Below are positions 25,707 through 33,976 of a DNA stretch of 64,000 nt, in pieces. Where the stretch lies: NCBI RefSeq assembly GCF_014360585.1, contig NZ_JACIXG010000019.1:1-64000 (forward strand). The letters run 5' to 3'. Origin of the DNA: Nocardioides sp. Lineage in GTDB: Bacteria; Actinomycetota; Actinomycetes; Propionibacteriales; Nocardioidaceae. The translations under genes were made by a program, and so were the position numbers. The notes under the pieces are model-generated. The model was not told the DNA's origin. It did no database searches and saw nothing but the letters and a program-made list of their open reading frames with translations. Each line of letters begins with the position of its first letter. Position 1 is the first letter of the stretch.

Positions 25707-25740
25707 GCCGAGTCGGCTCGTCATGACGAGCCGACTCGGC
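25707..25740. terminator. Perfect 34-bp palindrome between convergent operons
   Basis: A 17-bp arm starting GCCGAGTCGGC is repeated in inverse without any loop, 10 nt after xylH. A third copy of one arm, with one base changed, lies at 25755-25770 next to the regulator stop. Most simply a bidirectional terminator for xylH and the LacI gene; it could also be a protein site. Confidence 0.65.
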
Positions 25741-25780
25741 ATGAAATCGTGTCAGGATGAGCCGACTCGGCGCGCCAGAA

Positions 25781-26821
25781 CTACGGTTTCGGCGGGGAGG
25801 GGGCAGCCGTGCTGCCGCGTACGACCAGCTCGGCGGGCAGCCGCAGGTGGCGCTCGGTCTGCTTGCCCTCGAGGAGCTCGAGCAGGAGCCCGAGGGCGGC
25901 CCGGCCCATCTCGTGGAGCGGCTGGGCGACGGTGGTGAGCGGGGGAGTGGCGTCGCGGGACTCGGGTACGTTGTCGAAACCGACCACGGAGAGGTCCTCG
26001 GGGACGCGCAGACCGAGCGAGCCGGCGACCTCGATGACCTTGATCGCGGAGATGTCGTTGGCGGCGAAGACGGCGGTGGGGCGCTCGCCGGGCGGGAACG
26101 AGAGCATCTCGCGGGCCGGTGCCTCGGCGAGCTCGGGGTGGTAGCCGCCCACCCTGATCAGGCCGGGGGCGACGCTCAGGCCGGCGTCTTGGAGGGCATC
26201 GCGGTAGCCCTGCTCACGCAGGCCGGCGGAGCGGAGATCGGGGCGGCCGCCGAGGAAGCCGATGCGCCGGTGGCCGAGTCCGACCAGGTGGTCGACGGCG
26301 AGCCGCGCGCCGGTGGTGTTGTCGGCGTCGACGGTCATCGGGCCGTCGGGTCCGGTGTGGGGGTCGATGGCGACGACCGGGATGGTGGTCTCGTCGGTGA
26401 TGATCATCGAGGGGGTCACCACGATCGCGCCGTCGATCAGGGTGTGGCCGAGGCGGGAGAGCGAGCGGCGCTCCCAACCGGTGTGGTTGTGGGCGCCGGT
26501 GCGTCCGGCATGCGCCAACAGCTCGTAGCCCGTGCCGTCCAGGGCCGCTGAGATGCCCTTGAGGAGCTCGGCGGAGTAGGGCTCGAACTCGGCGACGAGC
26601 ACGCCGATGACACCGGTGGACTTGCGGCGCAGGCTCGAGGCGATCAGCGACGACTGGTAGCCGAGCTGCTCGATGACCGCGAGCACCTTCTCGCTCGTCG
26701 CCTCGCTGACGCCGTAACGCTCGTTGATCACCTTCGAGACCGTGGCCACCGAGACCCCTGCCTCCCGGGCCACGTCGTTGATCGTCACCCGGCGGGGGCG
26801 GGGCTGGTCGACCGTACTCAT
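25781..26821 (-). CDS. bxlR: LacI-family regulator of the xylo-oligosaccharide importer (BxlR-like)
   Basis: 346 aa. The N-terminal LacI HTH (VTINDVAREAGVSVATVSKVINERYGVSEATSEKVLAVIEQLGYQ is read across residues ~12-56, with hinge helix ASSLRRK) precedes a sugar-sensing PBP-I core (GHRRIGFLGGRPDLRSAGLREQGY, AVFAANDISAIKVIEVAG). Start ATG 26821; an upstream Met at 26839 is less likely. Divergent from the bxlE-type operon, as bxlR is in Streptomyces. The operator-like palindrome lies at 26865-26878. Confidence 0.9.
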   Translation of the reverse strand: MSTVDQPRPRRVTINDVAREAGVSVATVSKVINERYGVSEATSEKVLAVIEQLGYQSSLIASSLRRKSTGVIGVLVAEFEPYSAELLKGISAALDGTGYELLAHAGRTGAHNHTGWERRSLSRLGHTLIDGAIVVTPSMIITDETTIPVVAIDPHTGPDGPMTVDADNTTGARLAVDHLVGLGHRRIGFLGGRPDLRSAGLREQGYRDALQDAGLSVAPGLIRVGGYHPELAEAPAREMLSFPPGERPTAVFAANDISAIKVIEVAGSLGLRVPEDLSVVGFDNVPESRDATPPLTTVAQPLHEMGRAALGLLLELLEGKQTERHLRLPAELVVRGSTAAPSPPKP

Positions 26822-26864
26822 GGCCTGACAGTAGCCCACCCGGGCCAGGATCGAGAACCATCTA

Positions 26865-26878
26865 CGAAAACGTTATCG
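26865..26878. promoter_or_regulatory. LacI-type operator and promoter of the bxl operon
   Basis: CGAAAACGTTATCG is a 14-bp palindrome with one mismatched pair centred on ACGT, typical for LacI-family repressors. Downstream, TTGACA (26886-26891) and CATGCT (26910-26915), 18 nt apart, form a possible promoter for the gene at 26982. Confidence 0.6.
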
Positions 26879-26926
26879 ACAACGATTGACACACCGGCTG
26901 GACAACCGTCATGCTCGTCCCGAGAA

Positions 26927-26942
26927 TGTGGCGGCAGTCACA
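26927..26942. promoter_or_regulatory. CRP/GlxR-like site upstream of the bxl operon
   Basis: TGTGGCGGCAGTCACA matches TGTGA-N6-TCACA except for one base in the left half. It lies 40 nt before the substrate-binding protein ATG and just downstream of the candidate promoter, where a bound regulator would repress. Confidence 0.45.
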
Positions 26943-26981
26943 TCACCCACACATCCCGAGCTGTGACGAAGAGGTCCCAAG

Positions 26982-28262
26982 ATGCCGAGAAAGACACAAG
27001 CGCTCGCTGCGTTGTGCGCCGGATTGATGATTGCCGCCACCGGTTGTGGCGGCTCGGGCGACTCCGGTGGCGACGACAAGACCATCACCTGGTGGCACAA
27101 CTCCAACAACGACCCCGGCAAGGGGTTCTACGAGCAGGTCGCGAAGGACTTCGAGGACGCCAACCCTGGCGTCGACGTCAAGGTCCAGGCGATGGCCCAC
27201 GAGGACATGCTGACCAAGCTCGACGCCGCCTTCCAGAGCGGCGACGTCCCGGACGTCTACATGGAGCGTGGCGGCGGTGAGCTCGCCGACCACGTCGAGG
27301 CCGGTCTCACCCGCGACCTCTCCGAGGACTCCAAGGACATCATCGAGCAGATCGGCGGCAGCGCCGCCGGCTGGCAGGTCGACGGAAAGACGTACGCCCT
27401 GCCGTTCTCCATGGGGGTTGTCGGGTTCTGGTACAACACCGAGCTCTTCGAGAAGGCCGGGGTCACCGCGCCCCCGGCGACCATGGCGGACCTGTACGCC
27501 GCGTTCGACAAGCTCGACAAGGCCGGCATCACCCCGGTCTCGCTGGGCGCCGGAGACGGCTGGCCGGCGGCGCACTACTGGTACTACACCGCGCTGCGCG
27601 CCTGCTCCCAGGACGTGCTCGAGACTGCGGTCGCCGACCTGGACTTCTCCGACCCGTGCTTCGTCGAGGCGGGCGAGACCGTCGAGGAGATCGTCGCCGA
27701 GAAGCCGTTCAACAAGGGCTTCCTGTCGACACCGTCGCAGACCGGCCCGACCTCGGCCAGCGGCCTGCTGGCCACCGGCAAGGTCGCCATGGAGCTGGCC
27801 GGCCACTGGGAGCCCGGCGTGATGCAGGGCATCACCGAGGACAAGCAGGGACTTGGTGACAAGACCGGCTGGTTCCCGTTCCCTGCCGTCGACGGCGGCG
27901 AGGGTGACCCGGCCGCCCAGCTCGGTGGCGGTGACGCCTGGGCGGTCTCCGAGGGGGCTCCCGACAAGGCTGTCGACCTCGTCAACCACCTGCTCTCCGA
28001 CGAGGTCCAGAAGGGCTTCGCCGAGAACGACATGGGCCTGCCGACCATCCCCGCGGCCGGCTCCGCGGTCAAGGACCCCGCGCTGGCCGAGCTGCTGAAG
28101 GTCCGCGACGAGGCGCCCTTCGTACAGCTCTACTTCGACACCGCCTTCGGTGAGTCCGTCGGTGGTGCGATGAACGACGAGATCGCGCTGCAGTTCGCGG
28201 GCAAGGCCACCCCTGAGGACGTCGTCAAGGCGACCCAGGAAGCCGCGGACAAGGAGAAGTGA
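26982..28262 (+). CDS. bxlE: Xylo-oligosaccharide ABC transporter substrate-binding lipoprotein
   Basis: 426 aa family-1 solute-binding lipoprotein: signal peptide with lipobox AATGC (Cys22), then ITWWHNSNNDPGKGFYEQVAKDFE, typical of oligosaccharide binders, and Trp-rich ligand regions (GWPAAHYWYYTALR, GHWEPGVM). With the two permeases and the GH3 enzyme behind it, it mirrors the Streptomyces bxlEFGA operon for xylobiose uptake. ATG 26982 with GAAGAGG upstream. A shared ATPase (MsiK-like) is not encoded here and must be elsewhere. Confidence 0.88.
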   Translation: MPRKTQALAALCAGLMIAATGCGGSGDSGGDDKTITWWHNSNNDPGKGFYEQVAKDFEDANPGVDVKVQAMAHEDMLTKLDAAFQSGDVPDVYMERGGGELADHVEAGLTRDLSEDSKDIIEQIGGSAAGWQVDGKTYALPFSMGVVGFWYNTELFEKAGVTAPPATMADLYAAFDKLDKAGITPVSLGAGDGWPAAHYWYYTALRACSQDVLETAVADLDFSDPCFVEAGETVEEIVAEKPFNKGFLSTPSQTGPTSASGLLATGKVAMELAGHWEPGVMQGITEDKQGLGDKTGWFPFPAVDGGEGDPAAQLGGGDAWAVSEGAPDKAVDLVNHLLSDEVQKGFAENDMGLPTIPAAGSAVKDPALAELLKVRDEAPFVQLYFDTAFGESVGGAMNDEIALQFAGKATPEDVVKATQEAADKEK

Positions 28263-28302
28263 GCATGTCGGAATGCAGGTTCGCGGGAGGCACGGTCGCC
28301 TC

Positions 28303-29241
28303 GTGAGCTCTGAAGCAGCTACTGGTGCGGTCGCCTCGGGGCGGCCGCACCGGCACGACGCCTGGCGTAAGTGGGCGGAGATCGCGTTCTTCGTGACCCC
28401 CGCCCTGGCGCTGATGGCCCTCTTCGTCGCCTGGCCGATCTTCACCGCGGCGCGGTTCTCGCTCTACGACTGGAACGGCCTCGGGCCGCTGGACGACTTC
28501 ATCGGGTTCGCGAACTACGCCGAGGTGCTCGCCGACGACGTCTTCCGGGCCGCGGTCGCCCACAACATGATCATCGTGGTCGGCTCGATCATCGTGCAGC
28601 TCCCCCTGGGCGTGGCCATCGCGCTGCTGCTCAACCGCAAGATGGCGGGGCAGGGGGTGCTGCGTACGCTGATCTTCGTCCCGTACGTCCTGGCCGAGGT
28701 CATCGCCGGGGTCATCTGGTTCCAGCTGCTGCAGCCGGAGTACGGGCTGGTCGACGCCCTCATGAACGGGATCGGCCTGTCCCCGCCCGAGGAGGGCTGG
28801 CTCGGCACCCCCGAGGTCGCCCTGTGGGTGGTGCTCGCGGTGCTGACCTGGAAGTACCTCGGCCTGGCGGTCCTGTTGTTCCTCGCCGGGCTGCAGGGAG
28901 TCTCCGAGGAACTCTACGAGGCGGCGCAGCTCGACGGCGCCGGCTGGTGGCAGACGCAGTGGCGGATCAGCATCCCGCTGCTCGGCCCGACGATCCGCAC
29001 CTGGTGCTTCCTGTCGATGATCGGCTCGATCCAGTGCTTCGACATGATCTGGGTCCTCACCGGCGGCGGCCCGGCCAACGCGACGACCACGATGGCGACG
29101 TACCTGATCGACGAAGGCACCAACCGGCACAACTACGGCATCGCGGGCGCCGCCTCGGTGGTCCTGTTCGCGATCGCGTTCGTGATGGCGCTGGTCTACC
29201 AGCTGGTCGTGCTGCGCCGTGACACCAAGGAGGCGGCATGA
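28303..29241 (+). CDS. bxlF: Sugar ABC transporter permease (BxlF-like)
   Basis: About 312 aa, six hydrophobic helices, MalF-type permease of carbohydrate importers. The EAA loop (EELYEAAQLDGAGWWQTQWRIS, residues ~205-226) contacts the ATPase. GTG 28303 follows GGGAGG at 28285-28290; an in-frame ATG at 28273 is the alternative start and would add 10 residues. Overlaps the next permease gene by 4 nt. Confidence 0.88.
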   Translation: MSSEAATGAVASGRPHRHDAWRKWAEIAFFVTPALALMALFVAWPIFTAARFSLYDWNGLGPLDDFIGFANYAEVLADDVFRAAVAHNMIIVVGSIIVQLPLGVAIALLLNRKMAGQGVLRTLIFVPYVLAEVIAGVIWFQLLQPEYGLVDALMNGIGLSPPEEGWLGTPEVALWVVLAVLTWKYLGLAVLLFLAGLQGVSEELYEAAQLDGAGWWQTQWRISIPLLGPTIRTWCFLSMIGSIQCFDMIWVLTGGGPANATTTMATYLIDEGTNRHNYGIAGAASVVLFAIAFVMALVYQLVVLRRDTKEAA

Positions 29242-30083
29242 CGACGAATCTGGCGCCGCGCGGCAAGCGCGGCGGCAACAACGTGCTCGTCTATCTGATC
29301 GCGCTGATCGTCGTGGCGATCACCGTCGGACCGGTGCTCTACGGAGCGATGGGCGGCTTCCGCACCAACGCCCAGCTGGCCGAGAAGCCGACCGGGCTGC
29401 CCGATCCGTGGGTCGGGACGAACTACTCCAGCGTGCTGAGCGGCGGGTCGTTCTGGACGTACGCGGTCAACTCGACCATCATCGCGGTGATCACCACGGC
29501 AGTCGCGGTGGTCTTCGGCGTGATGGCCGCCTATCCGCTCGCGCGCTACCGGTTCAAGGGGCGCGAGGCGCTGTTCATGGTCTTCGTGCTCGGCCTGCTC
29601 TTCCCGGCCGCGGTGGCGGTGATCCCGCTGTTCATCCTGGTCACCCGTGACCTGGGGATGGGCAACACCTGGTGGGGAGTGGCGCTGCCCCAGGCGGCGT
29701 TCGCGCTGCCGCTGACGGTGGTGATCCTCCGGCCGTTCCTGATGGCGCTGCCGCGCGAGCTCGAGGAGGCGGCACTGATCGACGGTGCCTCACGGATCGG
29801 CGTCTTCTGGCGGATCATGCTGCCGCTGTCGATGCCGGGGGTGATCACGGTCGCGGTGCTCGCCTTCGTGACCTCCTGGAACGCCTACATCCTGCCGCTG
29901 CTGCTCCTTCAGGGGGAGATGCGCACGCTGCCGCTCGGGGTGGCCGACTTCTCCACCGAGCACTCCGCCGACACCGCCGGTGTCCTGGCGTTCACGACGA
30001 TCGCGATGATCCCGGCGCTGGTGCTGTTCCTGGCCCTGCAGCGCCGGATCGTCTCCGGACTGCAAGGAGCGGTGAAGGGATGA
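29238..30083 (+). CDS. bxlG: Sugar ABC transporter permease (BxlG-like)
   Basis: 281 aa, six hydrophobic helices, MalG-type partner of the preceding permease; EAA loop LPRELEEAALIDGASRIGVFW. ATG 29238 overlaps the upstream stop (ATGA), and its own stop overlaps the glycosidase start, so bxlF-bxlG-bxlA are translationally coupled. Confidence 0.9.
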   Translation: MTTNLAPRGKRGGNNVLVYLIALIVVAITVGPVLYGAMGGFRTNAQLAEKPTGLPDPWVGTNYSSVLSGGSFWTYAVNSTIIAVITTAVAVVFGVMAAYPLARYRFKGREALFMVFVLGLLFPAAVAVIPLFILVTRDLGMGNTWWGVALPQAAFALPLTVVILRPFLMALPRELEEAALIDGASRIGVFWRIMLPLSMPGVITVAVLAFVTSWNAYILPLLLLQGEMRTLPLGVADFSTEHSADTAGVLAFTTIAMIPALVLFLALQRRIVSGLQGAVKG

Positions 30084-32482
30084 CGGACGCCCAGAAACGA
30101 GTCCAGGAACGAGCCCACCGGCGCGCATGGCCGCAGGTGTCCACGCGGGTGCAGGAGCTGCACGCGCGGATGAGGCTCGAGGAGAAGCTGGCGCAGCTCG
30201 TCGGCTTCTGGATCGACCACGGCGACGAGGTCGTCGCGCCGCTGGCCGGCGAGATGACGGCCGGCGCGCCGACGAGGCTCGCCGAGGTCACCGAGCACGG
30301 GATCGGCCACTTCACCCGGGTCTACGGCACCCGACCGGTCGACCCGGTCGAGCGTGCGCGGTGGCTGTGGGAGGAGCAGCGGCGGCTGCGGCGCGAGACC
30401 CGGCTCGCCATCCCGGCGCTGGTCCACGAGGAGTGCCTCACCGGGCTGGCCGCCTGGAAGGCCGCCTGCTTCCCGACGCCGCTGGCCTGGGGAGCCGCGT
30501 TCGACCCCGACCTCGTCGAGGAGATGGCGTCCCTGATCGGCTCCTCGCTGCGTACGTTGGGGGTGCACCAGGGCCTCGCGCCGGTGCTCGACGTGATCCG
30601 TGACCCGCGCTGGGGCCGCACCGAGGAGGCCATCTCCGAGGACCCCTACGTGGTGGGGACGGTCGGGACCGCGTACGTCCGGGGGCTGCAGTCCGCGGGC
30701 ATCCAGGCCACCTTGAAGCACTTCGTGGGCTACTCCGGATCGCGGGCGGGCCGCAACCACGCTCCGGTCTCCGCGGGACCGCGGGAGCTGGCCGACCTGT
30801 TCCTGCCGCCCTTCGAGATGGCCGTCCTGGACGGAGGCGCGAGGTCGGTGATGAATGCCTACAACGACGTCGACGGCGTCCCGATGGCGGCCAACGCCGA
30901 GCTGCTCACCGGGCTGCTGCGCGAGGAGTGGGGCTTCGACGGGACCGTCGTGGCCGACTACTTCTCGGTGGCCTTCCTCGCGCTCATGCACGGCGTCGCG
31001 GCAGACCGGGGCCACGCCGCGGCGATGGCGCTCGAGGCCGGGATCGACGTCGAGCTGCCCAGCGGCGACGCGTTCCTCGAGCCGCTGGCCGCGCTGGTCC
31101 GCGCCGGTGAGGTGGACGAGACCGTCATCGACCGCGCTGTCCTCCGGGCGCTGGCCGCCAAGGAGGAGGCCGGGCTGCTCGACGAGGAGTTCACCGCCGA
31201 GCCGCCGTCGGTGATCGATCTGGACACCCCGGCTCACCGAGACGTGGCCCGCCGGCTGGCCGAGGAGTCGGTGGTCCTGCTGTCCAACGACGGCACCCTC
31301 CCGCTCGCCGGGACCGCCGCCAGGATCGCGGTGATCGGCCCCAATGCCGACCGCGCCGAGGCGCTGATGGGCTGCTACTCCTTCCCCAACCACGTCCTCG
31401 CCCACCATCCCGGCGTCGCGCTCGGCATCGAGGTGCCGACGATCGCCGAGGCGCTGCGGGCCGAGGTCCCGGACGCCGAGGTCGAGGTCGTACGCGGCTG
31501 TGAGGTCGAGGGCGCCGACACCACGGGGTTCGCGGCGGCCCTCGCGGCGGCCGAACGAGCCGAGGTCGCCGTCGTCGTCGCCGGCGACCAGGCGGGCCTG
31601 TTCGGCAAGGGCACCGTGGGGGAGGGCAACGACACCGAGTCCCTCGACCTGCCCGGCGTCCAGCGTGAGCTGATCGAGGCGGTGGTCGCCACCGGGACCC
31701 CGACGGTCCTGGTGCTGGTCACCGGCCGTCCGTACGCCATCGGCTGGGCCCTCGACGGACCCAGCCGTCCTGCGGCGGTGCTGCAGGCGTTCTTCCCGGG
31801 GGAGGAGGGCGGACCCGCGCTCGCGCGCATCCTCACCGGCGCCGTCAACCCGTCCGGTCGACTGCCGCTGACGCTGCCGCGATCGGCCGGAGCCCAGCCC
31901 TACACCTACCTCCATCCCATCCTCGGCGGCCCTTCCGGGGTGACCTCCGCCGACTCCACCCCGGTGCGGCCGTTCGGCTTCGGCCTCTCCTACACCACCT
32001 TCGGCTACAGCGGGCTCTCGGCCGATCGAGTGGTCGAGGCCGGTGGCACGTTCGAGGTGGAGGTGACCGTCACCAACCTCGGTGAGGTCGCCGGTGTGGA
32101 TGTGGCCCAGCTCTACGGTCGCGACCTGCTGGCCTCGGTGGCCCGACCGGTCTCGCAGCTGCTCGGCTACCAGCGCGTCGCGCTGCAGCCGGCCGAGTCG
32201 GCGACGGTGCGCTTCGAGGTGCCCACGGCCCGGCTGGCCTTCACCGACCGCGGACTCGCCCGTGTCGTCGAGCCCGGCGAGGTCGAGGTCTGGGTCGCCG
32301 CCTCGGCCGGTGAGAAGGTCGCCGCCGCGGTCGCCGAGGGCATCGCCGAGCTCTCCGACGTCGAGGTGGCCTCCGGCGCCGGCAACTCGGGCGGTGACAA
32401 GGCGCTGGTCACGGTCACTGGCGACGTCCATCGCGTCAGCACCGCCGACCGGCGGATCACGACGGCGACGGTCTCGCACTAA
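30080..32482 (+). CDS. bxlA: GH3 beta-xylosidase/beta-glucosidase
   Basis: 800 aa, no signal peptide, so intracellular: it would release xylose from imported xylo-oligosaccharides. GH3 N-terminal barrel with RDPRWGRTEEAISEDPY, TLKHFVGYSGSRAGRNHAPVS and the nucleophile Asp293 in GTVVADYF; then the GH3 C-domain (VIGPNADRAEALMGCYS) and a fibronectin-III-like domain (~690-770). Substrate assignment to xylosides rests on the transporter and xylAB neighbours; beta-glucosidase activity is possible. ATG 30080 overlaps the bxlG stop. Confidence 0.9.
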   Translation: MTDAQKRVQERAHRRAWPQVSTRVQELHARMRLEEKLAQLVGFWIDHGDEVVAPLAGEMTAGAPTRLAEVTEHGIGHFTRVYGTRPVDPVERARWLWEEQRRLRRETRLAIPALVHEECLTGLAAWKAACFPTPLAWGAAFDPDLVEEMASLIGSSLRTLGVHQGLAPVLDVIRDPRWGRTEEAISEDPYVVGTVGTAYVRGLQSAGIQATLKHFVGYSGSRAGRNHAPVSAGPRELADLFLPPFEMAVLDGGARSVMNAYNDVDGVPMAANAELLTGLLREEWGFDGTVVADYFSVAFLALMHGVAADRGHAAAMALEAGIDVELPSGDAFLEPLAALVRAGEVDETVIDRAVLRALAAKEEAGLLDEEFTAEPPSVIDLDTPAHRDVARRLAEESVVLLSNDGTLPLAGTAARIAVIGPNADRAEALMGCYSFPNHVLAHHPGVALGIEVPTIAEALRAEVPDAEVEVVRGCEVEGADTTGFAAALAAAERAEVAVVVAGDQAGLFGKGTVGEGNDTESLDLPGVQRELIEAVVATGTPTVLVLVTGRPYAIGWALDGPSRPAAVLQAFFPGEEGGPALARILTGAVNPSGRLPLTLPRSAGAQPYTYLHPILGGPSGVTSADSTPVRPFGFGLSYTTFGYSGLSADRVVEAGGTFEVEVTVTNLGEVAGVDVAQLYGRDLLASVARPVSQLLGYQRVALQPAESATVRFEVPTARLAFTDRGLARVVEPGEVEVWVAASAGEKVAAAVAEGIAELSDVEVASGAGNSGGDKALVTVTGDVHRVSTADRRITTATVSH

Positions 32483-32491
32483 GCGCCAGCC

Positions 32492-32620
32492 CGCTGGTCG
32501 AGCCGGGAGGCCGCCTGCGGCCGAGCGTGTCGAGACCAACACAGTCCCGTCGAGCGCGACAGGGGACTGTGTTGGTCTCGACACGCCTTCGCCTAGTGGG
32601 TCCGGCGGCTCGACCACCGA
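32492..32620. repeat. Nested palindromic intergenic element (copy 1)
   Basis: Outer arms GGTCGAGCCG (32496-32505) and CGGCTCGACC (32606-32615) enclose a perfect 23-bp stem (32526-32548 with 32563-32585; contains ACCAACACAGT/ACTGTGTTGGT). It begins 9 nt after bxlA and separates it from the convergent xylR. The core is shared with the element at 43066. It may act as a bidirectional terminator but looks like a mobile REP/MITE-type repeat. Confidence 0.75.
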
Positions 32621-32644
32621 TGACGGCCGACCCGAGCTCAGCGA

Positions 32645-33838
32645 CTAAGGCCGTTGAGCAGCTTGCCGGGCGAGATGGGCGGCGGGGTCGGCGATGACGC
32701 GGCGTACGACGGTCCCGGCCGCTCCGCGGACGGCGGCGTCGCTGCCGAGTCCGGAGACCAGCAGCCGGGGTGGTTCGACGGCACCGGTGTGGTGGCTGAT
32801 CGAGGCCGCGGTCGCCCCGGTGAGCCAGGGTGCGAGCGTGGCGAACGCGCCACCGAGCACGATCGCGGTGGGGTCGAGGAGGGTGATGACCGAGGCGAGC
32901 GCGACGCCGAGGTGTCGGCCGGCACTGGCGACGGCGTCCAGCGCGGCCTGATCGCCCGCCTCGCAGGCCCGGGTGAGGTCGGCCATCGTCGCCACCTGCG
33001 CGCGGGCGAGGATCTCCTGCTGCCCTGCCATCCGCTCCAGGCAGCCGTGGCCGCCACAGCCGCACCGCGGTCCGTCGGGGGCCACCACGACATGGCCGAG
33101 CTCGCCGGCGCCCGCGTGGGCGCCGCGGAAGACCTCCCCGTCGATCACGATGCCGCCGCCGATGCCGATCTCGCCGGAGACGTGCACGAAGTCGCGCAGG
33201 GGAGCCCCGTCGTGATCATGACCGCCGAACCACATCTCGCCGAGAGCCGCCAGGTTGGCCTCGTTCTCGAGTTCGACGTCGAGCCCGGTGCCCTCACCGA
33301 CGGCGTCGGCGAGGTCGACCCGTGCCCAGCCCAGGTTGGGGGTGCGCACCACGGCCCCCTCGACCGTCAGGCCGGGCACCGCCACGCAGGCGCCGGAGAG
33401 CGGCAGCCCCTGGGAAGCGGCGCTACGGGCGGCCGTACGGGCCAGATCGATGAGGTCGGCGACCACCTCGTCGACCTCGCGGCCGCGGTTGTCGCGGCGT
33501 AGGACGTGGTGGTAGCGCGGCACACCGGTCAGGTCGGTCACCATGGCGGCCAGGTAGTCGACGTTGACCTCCAGGCCGAGGCCGGCGATGCCGCCGGGAG
33601 CGAGGTCGAGCGCTGTGGCGGGCCGACCCCGCTCGGTCGCGGCCGGCGCGCTCTCCTGGACCAGGCCGGCGGCGATCAGATCGGAGACCAGACCGGAGAC
33701 CGACGACTTCGTCAGGCCGGTGCGCGCAGCGACCTGCGCGCGCGAGACCGGACTGGTGCGGGCGACCTCGCCGAGCACGAGCGCGAGGTTGCTCGCCCGC
33801 ATCCCGGCATGCTGGGCGGGCTCGGTTCTGACCGTCAT
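32645..33838 (-). CDS. xylR: ROK-family xylose regulator (XylR-like)
   Basis: 397 aa: N-terminal winged helix (SRAQVAARTGLTKSSVSGLVSDLIAAGLV) and a C-terminal ROK sugar-binding domain with EIGIGGGIVIDGEVFRGAHAGAGELGH and the zinc site CGCGGHGCLE. ROK repressors of this type (XylR) release DNA when they bind xylose. Start ATG 33838 (MTVRTEPA) rather than the longer frame to 33907, which crosses the operator. Divergent from xylA, so a local regulator of xylAB is likely. Confidence 0.9.
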   Translation of the reverse strand: MTVRTEPAQHAGMRASNLALVLGEVARTSPVSRAQVAARTGLTKSSVSGLVSDLIAAGLVQESAPAATERGRPATALDLAPGGIAGLGLEVNVDYLAAMVTDLTGVPRYHHVLRRDNRGREVDEVVADLIDLARTAARSAASQGLPLSGACVAVPGLTVEGAVVRTPNLGWARVDLADAVGEGTGLDVELENEANLAALGEMWFGGHDHDGAPLRDFVHVSGEIGIGGGIVIDGEVFRGAHAGAGELGHVVVAPDGPRCGCGGHGCLERMAGQQEILARAQVATMADLTRACEAGDQAALDAVASAGRHLGVALASVITLLDPTAIVLGGAFATLAPWLTGATAASISHHTGAVEPPRLLVSGLGSDAAVRGAAGTVVRRVIADPAAHLARQAAQRP

Positions 33839-33852
33839 GAACGGATTAGAGC

Positions 33853-33865
33853 AAGTTATGAACTT
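33853..33865. promoter_or_regulatory. XylR operator candidate in the xylR-xylA gap
   Basis: AAGTTATGAACTT is a perfect 5-bp inverted repeat around ATG. A related sequence (GAGTCGTGAACTA, 33946-33958) lies just upstream of xylA. Between them are TTGACA (33901-33906) and TATAGT (33938-33943), possible promoter parts that are not canonically spaced with each other. Confidence 0.5.
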
Positions 33866-33976
33866 TAGGTCAAGCGACCCGCTCGAATGCGCGGGAAGGG
33901 TTGACAATGTGACACTCGTCGCGTTTCATGTTCGTCATATAGTCCGAGTCGTGAACTAATGTGAGGAAACAAGGCT

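Noticed and set aside
28265..28306. Short peptide frame between bxlE and bxlF (ATG at 28265)
   Set aside because: Only 13 codons, overlaps the permease start region; no evidence that it is more than a chance frame.
29909..32617. 902-codon minus-strand frame
   Set aside because: Antisense to the GH3 glycosidase, which has its active-site motifs on the plus strand.
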